NCBI GenBank assembly: GCA_958510825.1
Contig: OY294046.1
Span: 496,001-560,000, forward strand
From: Brachypterus glaber
Lineage: Eukaryota; Arthropoda; Insecta; Coleoptera; Kateretidae
Direction: 5' to 3'
DNA length: 64,000 nucleotides
The translations under genes were made by a program, and so were the position numbers. Shown here piece by piece: positions 23,416-34,829 of the stretch (the stretch's first letter is position 1; each line of letters opens with the position of its first letter). Under the pieces are notes generated by a model. That model did not search any database. It was not told where the DNA came from and saw nothing but the letters and a program-made list of their open reading frames with translations.

Positions 23416-24068
23416 ACGTATATTTTCTGATATTTTTTAAAAGATATTCTTTAATTTTTCATTTTCTTTTAAATTAATACAAATATTCATAATATTATTA
23501 TGTATTTTTAGTTTTTTTTTTTTAATGATTAATATAATTAGTTTTAAGCTTTTAACTTGTAAGAAAACGGATTTGAAGGATTCAATCCTGTTTAGATAAT
23601 CTTAGGTAAAATATATAAATAAACAAGCCGTGAAGGTAATTAATGCTTCGCATTCTATAGTATACTCCTCGCAGTTCTAAAAAGTTTTTTTCGCTGGTAA
23701 AATTTTAAGTTTAAATTTTATTGGGATATTTCCTTTTTGAGTGGCGCGTCCCATAACTTTTTTGTTTTTAAATGTTTTATTATAATTTGTTTAATGAAAG
23801 TAATTTAAAAAAAATACATTTTTTTCTATTTTTTCAATGTTTTTTGGAAATTTATCCCCCTATAACTGTTTTATTTTTGGGGGATTTTTTTCAAATTTGG
23901 TACGATCTTCTTAATAAAAATATTTTTTCCTGAAAGAATGAAGTTGACCGAAGATTTTCTTCCATTATTTTATTTTTTCTTGAGTTATCGTGCGGACAAA
24001 AAATCGTGATAACCGTGACAAACGGACGGACAGACGAATGGACTTTTTAAAAGTTGTTTAAAATTGTA
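23416..24068. other. Gene-free stretch
   Basis: No gene is supported. Loosely F2-like phrases (GAGTTATCGTGCGGACAAA, GACGGACAGACG) occur near 23,980-24,040. Confidence 0.4.
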
Positions 24069-24861
24069 TACAGTGCGTACATTAAGTCTGGGATCACCCG
24101 ATTAACTTTTCAGTTATAAGTCTTTTAACAAAACGGTCGGACAGGTCGGTTTTTATTTTTAATTTTGCAATATTTGGCTTAAAAAAAGTTAACAAAATTT
24201 TCACCCCCTTGCAACATCCCATAACAACTTTTATTTTTCAAATAGCAACCAATCCCTTGTGATACATCGTTAAAAAGGTTATTTAATAAGCTTTCTAACG
24301 GTGTATGATATAGCCTTATTTGGCAAAGGGCTTATAACAAAATGGGTGGCTATTTGAAAACAAAAAATTGGAATTGGTGGGTTCAAGGGGGTGAAAATTG
24401 TGATAAAATTTCGTGTAAACCAAAATTTGCAAAATAAAAATCTACCTGAACATTTTTTTTTTCTTTAACTTGTAACTGGGAAGTTAAAAAAATGCTCAGA
24501 TAGGTCAATTTTTATTTTTAATTTTGCAAATTTTGGTTACACCAAATTTTATCACAATTTTTACCCACCCAATCCATTTTTTTTTCAAAATGGTCACTCA
24601 TTTTTTTATAAGCCCTTTGTCAAATAAGGCTTTATCATACACCGTTAGAAAGCTTTTCAACGATGTGTTACAAGGGGTAGGTTGATATTTGAAAAAAAAA
24701 GTTCTGATGGGCGGGTGCAATTGGGTGAAAATATTGTTAACTTTTTTTACACCAAAATTTGCAAAATTAAAAATAAAAATCGACCTGTCCGAGCGTTTTT
24801 TTCGAAAGACTTATAACTGAAAAGTTAATCGGGTAATTCCAGACTAAATGTACACACTGTA
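24069..24861. mobile_element. Long fold-back element with TA duplication
   Basis: The ends CAGTGCGTACATTAAGTCTG and its diverged complement CTAAATGTACACACTG are flanked by TA. Inverted similarity continues for over 100 bp (GATTAACTTTTCAGTTATAA; CAGGTCGGTTTTTATTTTTA) and reappears around the centre (TGGTTACACC, CCGTTAGAAAGCTTTTC). Almost the whole element can fold on itself. It is a non-coding Tc1/mariner-like MITE. Confidence 0.75.
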
Positions 24862-25084
24862 TAACGCAAAAAAAAATGATTTAAAAAAAAAATTTTCTCG
24901 GGGTCTGAAGTAAACATATATAAATCATCTGCTGTTAATCTGCGAGTATAATAATTGTAATATTATTATAATAACACAGCAGATAATTTTAGCTCAATAC
25001 CAAAGTGCTTTAAGTCACTGTGATTTTAATTTTGTTGGAGTTCAGTCGTTTTTCAAAATAAAATATAAAAAAAAAAACACTTCT

Positions 25085-26830
25085 TGAAAGGACATGGCAC
25101 AATTTAAATAGAAAAACTATTATTAAATGTATAAAAATACCTCTAGATGTCCAATAAAGATGTATTTAAGGAATGTTAATGGAGGCAGATGTTAAAGGTG
25201 GAAAGAAACTAAAGAATAATAAGTTGAAGTTTTCCCAAATTTCCTGTATGGTTATATTTATTGTCATTTTCTTTCTCAAAATTAATGGAGAGCCCCTAGC
25301 ACAAGCTTAGGCTTATTTGGGGCTCTCCATGACTTACCGTGTATAGTATCATATGAATAAATAAATAAAATAAATAAATAATTTATAGGGAATTTTGGCC
25401 CTCGGTGAAATTCGCTAAATTTTTTATATGTTTTAGTTTATACTTTTTTAAGGAATTAGGAACGTTTCAAGCACTTTGTATGTACAGTTTTTTTTTCTAT
25501 AAGGAAAATAAAAAAATATTTTTGCCCTACACTCCTCATAAAAATATTTTTCTAGTAGGCATTGTTTCGTTTGACAACTTGTCAGTGAAGGATATTCTGA
25601 CGTATTTTTGAAGTTTTTTAGACTAAATTGTCAATTTTATTGGGAAAAAGTAATGAAATACATATTGAAATTGGACAGAATAATTAAATAAGATGAAGAA
25701 AAGTGCAACAGAAATACTTCTTAAGGACTAAATTAGTGAAATACGTGAAATAAGTTATTTGCTAACCTGGTAAAAAGTACTAAAACGTATATAAAATTGA
25801 ACTAAAGAATGAAATAAGAAGAAAAGCAGAATAGAAATACGTTTTAAGGGAATCGTTTGTAAAATAATAAGCAATTTTAATGCCGAAAGTGTATCCCTTA
25901 TTTTTTGTACGGCAAAAAAAAAATTATTTCAAAAATTCTACATAGAAGAAATTGAATATGTGTTTTTGTAATATAATGTACTGGAACCCATGTTAAAACT
26001 CCAGAACTTAATAAAATAATAAAATAAGAAGTAAAACAGAACAGAAAAACTAAGTTGAAAGTGAAATACTGTGTTTCTGCATAGAATAAATTATCCAATA
26101 TAACTATCATACCGAGGGCTTCATAACAGGGCTGTATCAACCGTGTTAACATGTAGCAGATATGCCCCTTTGCTATGAAGCCCTCGATATGATTCGAAAT
26201 ATGAACACTAAAAAAAAGGATCCATGAATCAAGAAAATGCATCTTTCGATTATATTTTAAGCCAAATTCTCTTATTTTTGGACTAGCATTTCTTATGAAC
26301 CTAATAACTGGCGCGGGTCTTTGAATGGAAATCCGCGCTCTTCATTTAAGATGTTAGCCTTAAAATAAGAGAATATGGTGTTGTACTTATCAAAAGACAT
26401 GTGTCCTTGATTCAATTCTTTTTCACAGTATAACATTAGGACATTTTTATAAAAAAATAAATAAAATGTTTTCATTTCCTCCCATTCGGGGCATCTGACC
26501 ACCTTGACGGTTGCATACAAAGCAATTTACTTGAAAAAAGGCTCTAAAAGCCATGCTAAATTAATTTTATATTACTAATAATATATAAAAAAATTGACAT
26601 ACATCAGTTTGACTTATACCAATCAAGCTTTTTTCTTAATCATTAAGCTAATTAAACTTATTTTTATGAGGAGTTTGGGGCAAAAATATTTTTTTATTTT
26701 CGTTATAGAAACAACAAAGTGCTTGAAACGTTCCTAATTCCTTTTAAAAAAGTATAAACTAAAACATAAAAAATTTAGCGAATTTCACCGAGGGCCAAAA
26801 TTCCCTATAAATTGTGCCATGTCCTTTCAA
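25085..26830. mobile_element. ~1.7-kb inverted-repeat element, interrupted
   Basis: The outer ends TTGAAAGGACATGGCACAAT (left) and ATTGTGCCATGTCCTTTCAA (right) continue inward for over 200 bp of inverted repeat (ATAGGGAATTTTGGCCCTCG; TTTAAGGAATTAGGAACGTT). The left arm is split by the retroposon fragment at 25,100-25,384. The middle contains a small hairpin around GAGGGCTTCATAACAGGGCT and GCTATGAAGCCCTCG. Open frames of 114 and 75 codons inside show no transposase motif. Confidence 0.75.
25100..25384 (+). mobile_element. Short retroposon-like 3' fragment with A-rich tail
   Basis: The insert disrupts the inverted repeat of the surrounding element. It contains a hairpin (GGAGAGCCCCTAGCACAAGC / GCTTATTTGGGGCTCTCC) and ends in a tail of AAATA units. 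Short AATTTA words on both sides may be the target duplication. This looks like the 3' end of a non-LTR element or a SINE. Confidence 0.6.
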
Positions 26831-27215
26831 ATGGAATAATAATTTAAAAAATACTTAATTATAATTCATGTATAATGACGAAAATATGTTTTTTCACTAC
26901 TAGTTTTAGTACATACCATTATTTATCATGTTTTCAGACTGGAAAATCAATTTTCTTCACCTATAGCAATAATAATTTTTTCTCTCCTAGTAGGAGTAAA
27001 TTTTATAAACAATTGATTTCTGTCACTTTAGATTTTTCAGTTCTTTGTGCAATTCTTACTAATTAAACCCAAGAAAATAGCTTTAAATAACTTTTTATTT
27101 ATTAAATATAATTAATTATAATTATTAACAATTAATACAATCAATAATTAGCTAAATATTATGAAAAAATAAAAAAATAAATAAAATTTTTAAACGTCAG
27201 TTCAAAGTATTTATT

Positions 27216-27621
27216 TGAGAATACAATTTATATATATGTAGTATGCTGTACTGATAAGTGAAAATACCTTACCCCTACTATGGTTTTTTTACCCCTCTTT
27301 TCTCTAATCTAAAATCGTGCTTATTATTTGCTTTTTAATTTATAAAACATAATTTATTTGTGGATTAATACGTTATAATTAAGAGGTATGTGTATTAAAT
27401 ATAAATTATATTCTCTCCCTAAATACCAATTCGTGATACTAGGTTAGGTACCGGTGCTTTTTTTTTCAAATTTTACTCAAATTAATCCCAATTTTTGGAA
27501 AATGCAACTCCTGCTAAAGCAGTCGTTGCATTTTCGTAATTGGGATTAATATTCGTAAAATTTATGTAAAAAACCACCGATACCTAACCTAGTATCACTT
27601 ATGATATTACCCCTGAGAATA
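27216..27621. mobile_element. 390-bp insertion in R4 with 8-bp target duplication
   Basis: Compared with the R4 copy at 31,191-32,500, this copy has an extra block between two exact repeats of TGAGAATA (27,216-27,223 and 27,614-27,621). I see no clear terminal inverted repeats. It contains the fold-back at 27,433-27,598. Confidence 0.65.
27433..27598. mobile_element. 166-bp fold-back element
   Basis: The ends GTGATACTAGGTTAGGTA and TACCTAACCTAGTATCAC are exact complements. Pairing continues imperfectly through AATTAATCCCAAT and AAAATGCAAC to a small loop. The whole unit can form one long stem. Confidence 0.8.
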
Positions 27622-27924
27622 TGTCATTGATCAAGGCTACTTGATTTTTTTGAAAATTTCAAGAAATATCATTAAATTAAATTTTCTGTTAATATTTTTT
27701 TTATTATTTGAATAAAAATAGTTAAATAGTGCTAGTAGTGAAAAAACTAATATATAAACGACGGTAGAGAAGACTATTATAGCCTCGCACTCTTAAATCC
27801 CTCGCTGCTACGCAGGTCGGGATTTAATTCGTTCGGCTATAAAAAATGTCTTCTCTACCTTGGTATAAATTACTATTTTTCTCTTAATCAACACTCTTAT
27901 TAGTAAAGGCATATCCAGAAGCTT

Positions 27925-28034
27925 GCATAAGAACATAAAACATAAGAAAGCGATGCCGTGACTGGCTTACAAGATATATGGCGGCCCATCAAGCCAATCA
28001 CGACATCGCATTGTTATGTTTTATGTTCTTATGC
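27925..28034. repeat. Near-perfect ~110-bp hairpin
   Basis: GCATAAGAACATAAAACATAA pairs with TTATGTTTTATGTTCTTATGC, and GCGATGCCGTGACTGGCTT with AAGCCAATCACGACATCGC, around a ~20-base loop. It could be a small fold-back element or a hairpin RNA source. No second copy is visible. Confidence 0.75.
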
Positions 28035-28872
28035 GAGTTTGTGAATAGGCACTAAGGCCCAGAAGTGGACGAGCAATCCGGTAAAAAACAGGGTCGGATT
28101 TCTACAAAAAAATAAGCTCCGAATAGTAAACATGCGAAAACATGGTCTGATGACCCCTTTCACTGATAAGCGGCCGGTACAACGCAATGCTACCTTGCGT
28201 CCAGCCTGTGCACAGTTGTGTTGACCCGGTCAGGATAGAGCGTCGTGCTTAACTACTACTTTGTAATTGCTCGTTCATTTACGTGGCATAGTTACTAGCC
28301 AATACTTTTTGGATTTAAAAATACAGAACAGCATGCTTGCTGGGACCACTTAAATTTGCAAAATTAGCAATATTTGTGATAAAATTTGACAAGGAAAAGA
28401 ATGACAAAGGTTAATGTATGTGAATAAAATAGAATATAGGTAGATATGTCAAGAAATGCGTTTTTTATTTATTTTCCTCTATAAATTTGCCTATAGGGCA
28501 ATTTTTAAGTTCCTCTTCATTTCGTGCAAAACACCGTAACAAAACATAATAATAATAAATAATAATAAAAAAATAAAATAGCTGAGTCACATAATTTTGC
28601 TGGGGGGTGACTTAAAATTAAAACAGTGTTTATATGAATAATTTAAAATATAAATGTATTAAATATTATCTATTATTTTTTTTTTTTTTGATTTATTAAA
28701 ATTACATATTAATAACAAATTTATAATCTTAAAACAAAAAATAAATAAATATAGTAAACTATTGTAAAGCCATATAGCCATAATTTGTAGTTTATGCTTC
28801 AACAAACGCTTTTAAAATTAAAAAAGACTTAATATCGCTACTTTAGCAATATTATGTATAATTTGTCATTTA
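28035..28872. other. Gene-free stretch
   Basis: No gene is supported. A GC-richer patch at 28,060-28,290 has no recognisable frame or terminal repeats. Confidence 0.4.
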
Positions 28873-29608
28873 TACAGCCTGTTCCAGAACTCGCGTACCG
28901 AAATTTAAGAGGTGATTCTACATCCAAAAATATGAAAAAAAGTTTCTATAAAGGTTGGTCCGGAAATGAGCCCTAAGGGAGCTACGGCCCTTCGAAGATG
29001 ACGTATTGAATGGGGAACAAAAAAAAGCACCAATAAAATTTTAATGCTGCAGGGTGATTCTTCATTTAAAACTGAGCAAAAAAGTATTATACACCAAAAC
29101 ACCTAAATTTAATATTAAAGAAGTAATAGCCTTTTAAAAAGTAACGTTTTTGGTGGCACAAAATGTTACTTCCTCTTAATTGCATTTTTTTTTGATAACG
29201 GTTGCTCCTACAGTGTTACACTATATGATATTTTATATGTATTTTTACTCTAGAAATCTATATTTTTTACAACAAATCCAAAAAACATACACATAGAAAA
29301 GTTTGGGGCAAAAATGTTTTAAGCCTCATATATTTTGTCCGTCTGGGCACGCCTCTGGATAAATTAAAAAAATAAATTAACATAAACTTATTGCCCTTAT
29401 TAATACTAGTATACATGCAAAAGCTCGCCGCTCTAGCTTAAACGGTACCCGAGTTATTAATTAAAAACCTTATTTTTATTACAATTTTAAAGGGCCCTAG
29501 ATCCCTTAGGGCTCATTTCCGGACCAACCTTTATAGGAACTTTTTTTATATTTTTGGATCTAGAATCACCTCTTAAATTTTGGCATGCCAGTTATGGATC
29601 ACCCTGTA
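28873..29608. mobile_element. MITE with ~120-bp inverted repeats and TA duplication
   Basis: Flanked by TA, the right end reads inward CAGGGTGATCCATAACTGG and then AAATTTAAGAGGTGATTCTA, TATAAAGGTTGGTCCGGAAA and TGAGCCCTAAGGGA; the left end matches with some decay at its tip. There is no transposase inside. Probably Tc1/mariner-like. Confidence 0.8.
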
Positions 29609-29661
29609 TATAAAATGAAAAAACCTGTAAAATTTTATCTAGGTACTTACATAAAAAAAAA

Positions 29662-32600
29662 TTATTTGGATGTGAAGATCATACCTCCCTTTGATTTCTT
29701 TTTAGATGTAGAGGAAAATACTTTCTTTTTCCTTTTTACTTGGTTCCAAGGGTCTTTGGTAACCCTGAAAAAAATAAAAATAAATAAAACAAATATTTTA
29801 TCCAATACATACAGATAATAAGACAATTACCAGCTTTATTTTAAATAGATAAACTCAATAATAACCCCCGCGTTGGCTTTTACTTTATTGAGTGGATAAT
29901 TATTTATTTTACCCACTCAACTCTCACTTGTCAAATTATTTGTAAATGTCATTAAAATTTTTACAAAAAATATGAATTCCTAAGCTATTTATTGGATAAA
30001 ACCTTGTATGGCACTCATGGGTAAACCGATATTGCCCTCTCCAAAATTAACCTGCTTGGCTGACGCCTCGCAGGTTAATTTTCTCATGGGCAATATCTTA
30101 CTTTACCCACTAGTACCATAAATAACTATTTTTCACCACCAGCCTAAAAGCACATCTTTATTACTGTTCTTTTCATTGGTAGAAATATTATTTCTCTACC
30201 TATGACGTCAGAGGTTCTAAAAATAATGAAATTGCACCATGGTTAATAATGAATTTTTATTCAGGTGTTTTGGCATCTAACGTTTCACTTAATTATTAAA
30301 TCACATTGCTATTTACAAGTGTCTTTAGGCACCAAATTTATTTATTGCATGATAAATTAACAAAATATTAAGTAAATTAGTACCTATAAAACATGTTTTG
30401 CAAAAAACACTTCGAAAAGTGAAAATCATTGGTCCATTATATTGAACCATAGATTATACAACCCATATATTACCGTAAGGATCATAGATTACTAGAGGTA
30501 CAACCCCCATATATTGATTTTTGAGGCAATATATTCTCCCTCACAGTTTTCGCCTGTCCCCTTATTTCTGGGGGAGTACCAGAATCATCACTTTGCATTT
30601 TACTTTCCATTTTTATATATTTTATTACACTTAACACGGAAACACTTTCTAACTTAATAATTTCAGCAGATCACCAGAAAATTTCTGCCAGAAATGTCAA
30701 GTTATTCATTTGTTTTTTTAATGGCCGCGAACGGCCAGCGTGATATTTTAAATTTATAAGCTTTTTCATTAAATTTCAGTAAAATAAATAAATAAATAGC
30801 TAATTAATTGTACTGGTAGCGCTAGCGCGCTCATCCCGCAATTTAACGCAGGTCAAAAATGTTAAACTTCTCTCACTTGGTATATAATATACTAATTAAT
30901 ATATTATATTAAAGAAAACAAAACAAAAATAAATAAGCTGAATATCTGACCACCAGTTATAAAAAAAAAATACTTACTCTTCTAATTTAATTTCCTCATA
31001 TCCGCTTGTATTCACAAAACTTTCCCAGAAAATGGACTGGGAAAATACATTCAAGGTTAATTTTTCAGCTGGAATATTGAGAGTGGTGGTATCATTGAAT
31101 GGTTCAGTTTTAAGGTCATCTGAAAAAATAAGTATGTACATTACAGAATCTGTCTTACAGATAAAATTATGTTGAAAAAAAAATACTTTTTTTCACTACT
31201 AGCTTTAGAACATACCATTATTTATCATGTTTTCAGACTGTGAAATCAATTTTTTTCACCACCAGCCTAAAAGCACATCTTTATTACTGTTCTTTTCATT
31301 GGTAGAAATATTATTTCTCTACCTATGACGTCAGAGGTTCTAAAAATAATGAAATTGCACCATGGTAAATAATGAATTTTTATTCAGATGTTTTGGCATC
31401 TGACGTTTCACTTAATTATTAAATCACATAGCTATTTACAAGTGTCTTTAGGCACCAAATTTATTTATTGCATGATAAATTAAAAAATATTAACTAAATT
31501 AGTACCTATAAAACATGTTTAACAAAAAACAATTCGAAAAGTGAAAATCATTGGTCCATCATATTCAACCATAGATTATACAACCCATATATTACCGTAA
31601 GGATCATATATTACGAGAGGTACAACCCCCATATATTGGGGGAGTACCAGAATTATTACTTTGCATTTCACTTTCCATTTTTATATATTTTATCACACTT
31701 AACACGGAAACACTTTCTAACTTAATAATTTTAGCAGATCACCAGAAAATTTCTGCCGGAAATGTCAAGTTATTTATTTGTTTTTTTAATGGCCGCGAAC
31801 GGCCAGCGTGGTATTTTAAATTTATATGTTTTTTCATTAAATTTTAGTAAAATAAATAAATAAATAGCTAATTAATTGTACTGGTAGTGAAAAAAATACT
31901 ATATTTTCCACGTGAGTGAAGATTTAACATTTTAGACCGCGTCTTGCCGTCTTCGCGCTAGCGCGCTCATCCCGCAATTTGACGCAGGTCAAAAATATTA
32001 AACTTCTCTCACTTAGTAAATAATATACTAATTCTTCACCTATAGCAATAATTTTTTCTCTCCTAGTAGGAATAAATTTTATAAACAATTGATATCTGTC
32101 ACTTTAGATGTTTCACTTCTTTGTGCAATTTTTACTAATTAAGGCCAAAAAAATAGCTTTAAATAACTTTTTTTAATAATTTTTAATAAATATAATTAAT
32201 TATAATTATTAAAAATTAATACAATCAATAATTAGCTTAATATTATGAAAAAATAAAAAAAAATAAATTTTTAAATGTCAGTTCAAAGTATTTATTTGAG
32301 GAAATGTCATTGATCAAGGCTACTTGATTTTTATGAAAATTTCAAGAAATATCATTTTTGTTAATAATTTATTTTATTATTTGAATAAAAATAGTTAAAT
32401 AGTGCTAGTAGTGAAAAAACTAATATATAAACTACAGTAGAGAAGACTATTATAGCCTCGCACTATTAAATATTCTCTACCTTGGTGTATAATTACTATT
32501 ATTAAAATTTATATAAAATTATTTTAAAATTTTTTTTTTCGTACTAATAAAGAAAAATTGATTTTTTTTATTTTTTCCTTTAAAAAAAATTTTTTGAAGA

Positions 32601-34387
32601 TAATATTAAAAAGAAAATGGATAAAATGACATAATGTATTGATTGCTCCATACCTACCCCTGGATATCTCCCCCTTTTCCAATTTATATTCTTCTAATTC
32701 TCTATCTTTTTTGGTTATAAGAGTAGACAACATTTTCTTTTGGTCTTCTAAATATTTTATTGTGTAGACCATGGGAGAAGTAACTTCTTCTAAAAACTAA
32801 AAAACAAAAAAGTAAAAAAAAAAATTGTTTTGAGAATTAATTTTCAAAAAATATTTTTTCAGCTTCAATTTTTGTCGCAAAACGTCGTGGTTCTTGCTTA
32901 AAGCGTTCTCCAGTTATCGTGAAAATCGCAAGAAAGTAAGTGTTTAGGAACCAAACTATTTACCATTTATTTTCTATTTTTTATCTTTTTATATTTTGTT
33001 TTGTTTTTTTTTTAATATCTCACCATAGTTTGTGGAGCCGTATCAAATTCAAAAATATACTTTAGGTTTAATTTGGTGTCAGCAAATCCAGTATCATTTT
33101 GAAAAACAGTTAACAAAACTTTTTCCACATTTAAATTAATTTCTGTCGAACATGTATTCATATTTTCTATTATTTTATTAATTATGGATAATGCCTCGGA
33201 TTCCACATTTGTGAATTTTGGATTACATTCCTAAAATGTACAATATAAAAGTATAATTTAATAATAAGCCAGTAAAAATTAAAAAATACTGCTGCCAAAC
33301 AAATAATACTTTCCCCTATACAGGGTGATTCATTAGCCAGTTTACAAACTTTCGAAATTTCATGAAGAAATGTTCATATAAGTTATAGCATTTTTAAAAA
33401 TTTTAAGTTGAAAAATATAGTAGCCATGATTTAGCAAAACAAAATTTAGTTACAAGCATTTTTATCCAATACATACAGATAATGAGGCAATTACCAGCTT
33501 TATTTTAAATAGATAAACTCAATAATAACCCCCGCATGGCTTTTACTTTATTGAGTGGATAATTATTAATTTTACCCACTCAACTGTCACTTGTCAAATT
33601 ATTTTCTTGTAAATGTCATTAAAATTTTTAATAAAAATATGAATTCCCAAGCTATTTAATGGATAAAACCTTGTATGGCACTCATGGGTAAACCGATATT
33701 GCCCTATCGAAAATTAACCTGCTTAGCTGACGCCTCGCAGGTTAATTTTCTCATGGGCAATATCTTACTTTACCCACTAGTACCATAAATAACTATAAAC
33801 CAACACCTGTCAAAAATTGTTTGTGTATGTCAATGGTCAGCGCCATATTTAGATTAGATAAAGAGGAAGAAAAATATATAATTATTGTAATGCTTTAAAA
33901 TAAAATTATGCATATTTTAGGTAAGAATAACATTTTAAATAGCTAATGAATACCTAAAATATTTATAATTTATCCAAATTTTACCAAAAATTATGCCAGC
34001 CTAGTACTTTGAAGTCTTTAGCTGAAAGCGTTTTCGAGTTATTGTGGTCACAAATTTCCCATGGACAGACAGAATTTTTTTTACGGAAATCATGTTTTTT
34101 AGATATAAAATGTCAAGAACCTCAACAGTTTAACGCTTTCAGTTCTGACCAATATTCAGATCGTAGAATACACCAATATTAAGTAAAAGTAAACTTTTTG
34201 AATGTGCTCCCACTTGCCGAAGTAAAAATTACGGTAAACATACTTGAAATTGTTGTAAAATTTCTTCAGTTTTAAATTCCTTTGACCATATTTCCAATAA
34301 ATCTGTTAGATAAAAGATGTGCGTTTCTTCGATTTTCTTAGATTTTATCATGTACAATTTGCTTTTATTTTGAAAAACTTTCCACAT
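29662..34387 (-). CDS. NHEJ1: NHEJ1/XLF, non-homologous end-joining factor
   Basis: Five exons on the minus strand: 34,244-34,387, 33,024-33,230, 32,658-32,796, 30,978-31,119, 29,662-29,764; junctions are GT-AG and phases agree, giving 244 residues. XLF forms filaments with XRCC4 and binds Ku to align broken ends for ligase IV. The N-terminal head includes LTDLLEIWSKEF, like the LQQVW region of vertebrate XLF. The third exon is a coiled-coil stalk, ending in EISRDDLKTEPF across the exon 3/4 junction, close to vertebrate XLF. Exon 4 could read through to an early TAA (30,974-30,976), but it also carries a strong GTAAGT at 30,977, and splicing there joins in frame to a 33-codon last exon with a basic tail: KRKKKVFSS and KKKSKGGMIF. 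Basic residues followed by Val-Phe or Ile-Phe are the signature of the Ku-binding motif. Introns 1, 3 and 4 carry F1, R3 and R4 elements. Exon 1 exists twice. Confidence 0.88.
29798..30126 (-). mobile_element. Family F1 element, 33 bp before XLF exon 5
   Basis: This is a full unit on the minus strand, sense to NHEJ1. Its ATTGGATAAA end lies 33 bp upstream of the exon 5 acceptor at 29,764. The other end (ATAAATAACTATT) directly abuts an R3 element. Confidence 0.85.
30127..30895. mobile_element. Family R3 repeat, copy 2, in XLF intron 4
   Basis: This R3 copy starts right at the end of the F1 element. It lacks one arm of the terminal hairpin (about 100 bp missing after GTACTGGTAGC), which distinguishes it from the other two copies. 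Confidence 0.8.
31191..32500. mobile_element. Family R4 repeat, copy 2, split by R3
   Basis: R4 sequence begins TTTCACTACTAGCTTTAG, breaks at about 31,252, resumes at about 32,032 (TTCACCTATAGCAATAATTT) and ends with CTACCTTGGTGTATAATTA. The intact copy at 26,889 lacks the intervening sequence. It lies in XLF intron 3. Confidence 0.8.
31252..32031. mobile_element. Family R3 repeat, copy 3, nested in R4
   Basis: This ~780-bp R3 copy is inserted in R4 copy 2. AATT occurs at both junctions (ATCAATTTT on the left and ACTAATTC on the right), a possible short target duplication. It lacks a ~40-bp block after CCCCCATATATTG present in the other copies. Confidence 0.75.
33461..33796 (-). mobile_element. 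Family F1 element in XLF intron 1
   Basis: This is a full unit, sense to NHEJ1, but its ATTGGATAAA end lies about 230 bp from the next exon, unlike the other intronic F1 sites. Confidence 0.85.
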
Positions 34388-34735
34388 CTCTTATAAACAC
34401 AAAAACCCTTTGAACAAGAATAAACACAAAAAAAGTTAGGTTATGTCAAACGTAATGAAACATTGGAACTACCGACTTCATACGTTTGAGCTAGTATCAA
34501 ATATATTCAAAATTTTACAGTTAAACAGTACAAAAAAAAGTTTTTGTATAACAAAATTACAAAATAATATTCGGATAAATACATGTATCGTATATCATTT
34601 TTAAATTAAATTTTAAATGGGTTTAAAAATTTAAATATTTTGGCGCGCTAGTGACGTTTGGCGTCAGTGTCAGCATAACCTCAAAATTTTAAAAGTTGTC
34701 AAAAATTTATATTTCTTGTGTGATTATTAAAAAAT
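34388..34735. promoter_or_regulatory. Bidirectional promoter, copy A
   Basis: There are 348 bp between the NHEJ1 ATG (minus) and the ATG of the divergent helical-protein gene (plus). A GC-richer patch, GGCGCGCTAGTGACGTTTGG, contains a CRE-like TGACGT near the plus-strand gene. No TATA box stands out from the AT-rich background. This copy is the proximal one for NHEJ1. Confidence 0.65.
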
Positions 34736-34829
34736 ATGGAATTAAGCAGCGATTTAGTGTCCATTCAAGGAATTTTTACCAGTCTAATCAAAAATACTGG
34801 CGAATTTACCAAAATCAACTACAGAGGAG
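34736..34829 (+). other. Duplicate exon 1 of the divergent gene (copy A, distal)
   Basis: This is identical to 35,865-35,958, with intact ATG and splice donor. A transcript starting here could skip copy B, which has no upstream acceptor, and join exon 2 at 37,450, giving the same protein. Confidence 0.75.

Larger units (their letters stand above)
26889..27876. mobile_element. Family R4 repeat, copy 1
   Basis: It starts TTTTTCACTACTAGTTTTAG; near the end come the complement CTAGTAGTGAAAAAACTAAT, a hairpin (GGTAGAGAAGACTATTATAG / TATAAAAAATGTCTTCTCTACC) and TTGGTATAAATTACTATT. It is non-coding. Copy 2 is at 31,191-32,500 and the hairpin end alone at 44,040-44,228. A 390-bp insertion (27,224-27,613) interrupts this copy. 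Confidence 0.75.

Noticed and set aside
24930..24938. TGC TGT TAA as a Rab-like double-cysteine end
   Set aside because: There is an in-frame stop a few codons upstream, no acceptor nearby, and it is just outside a transposon. It is chance.
25898..26520. Two minus-strand frames (114 and 75 codons) inside the 1.7-kb inverted-repeat element
   Set aside because: Neither shows a DDE, zinc-finger or other transposase motif, so no protein is called.
30974..30976. TAA as the natural end of NHEJ1 after exon 4
   Set aside because: It directly overlaps a strong GTAAGT donor, and splicing there joins in phase to an exon with an XLF-like basic tail. Kept only as a possible retained-intron form.
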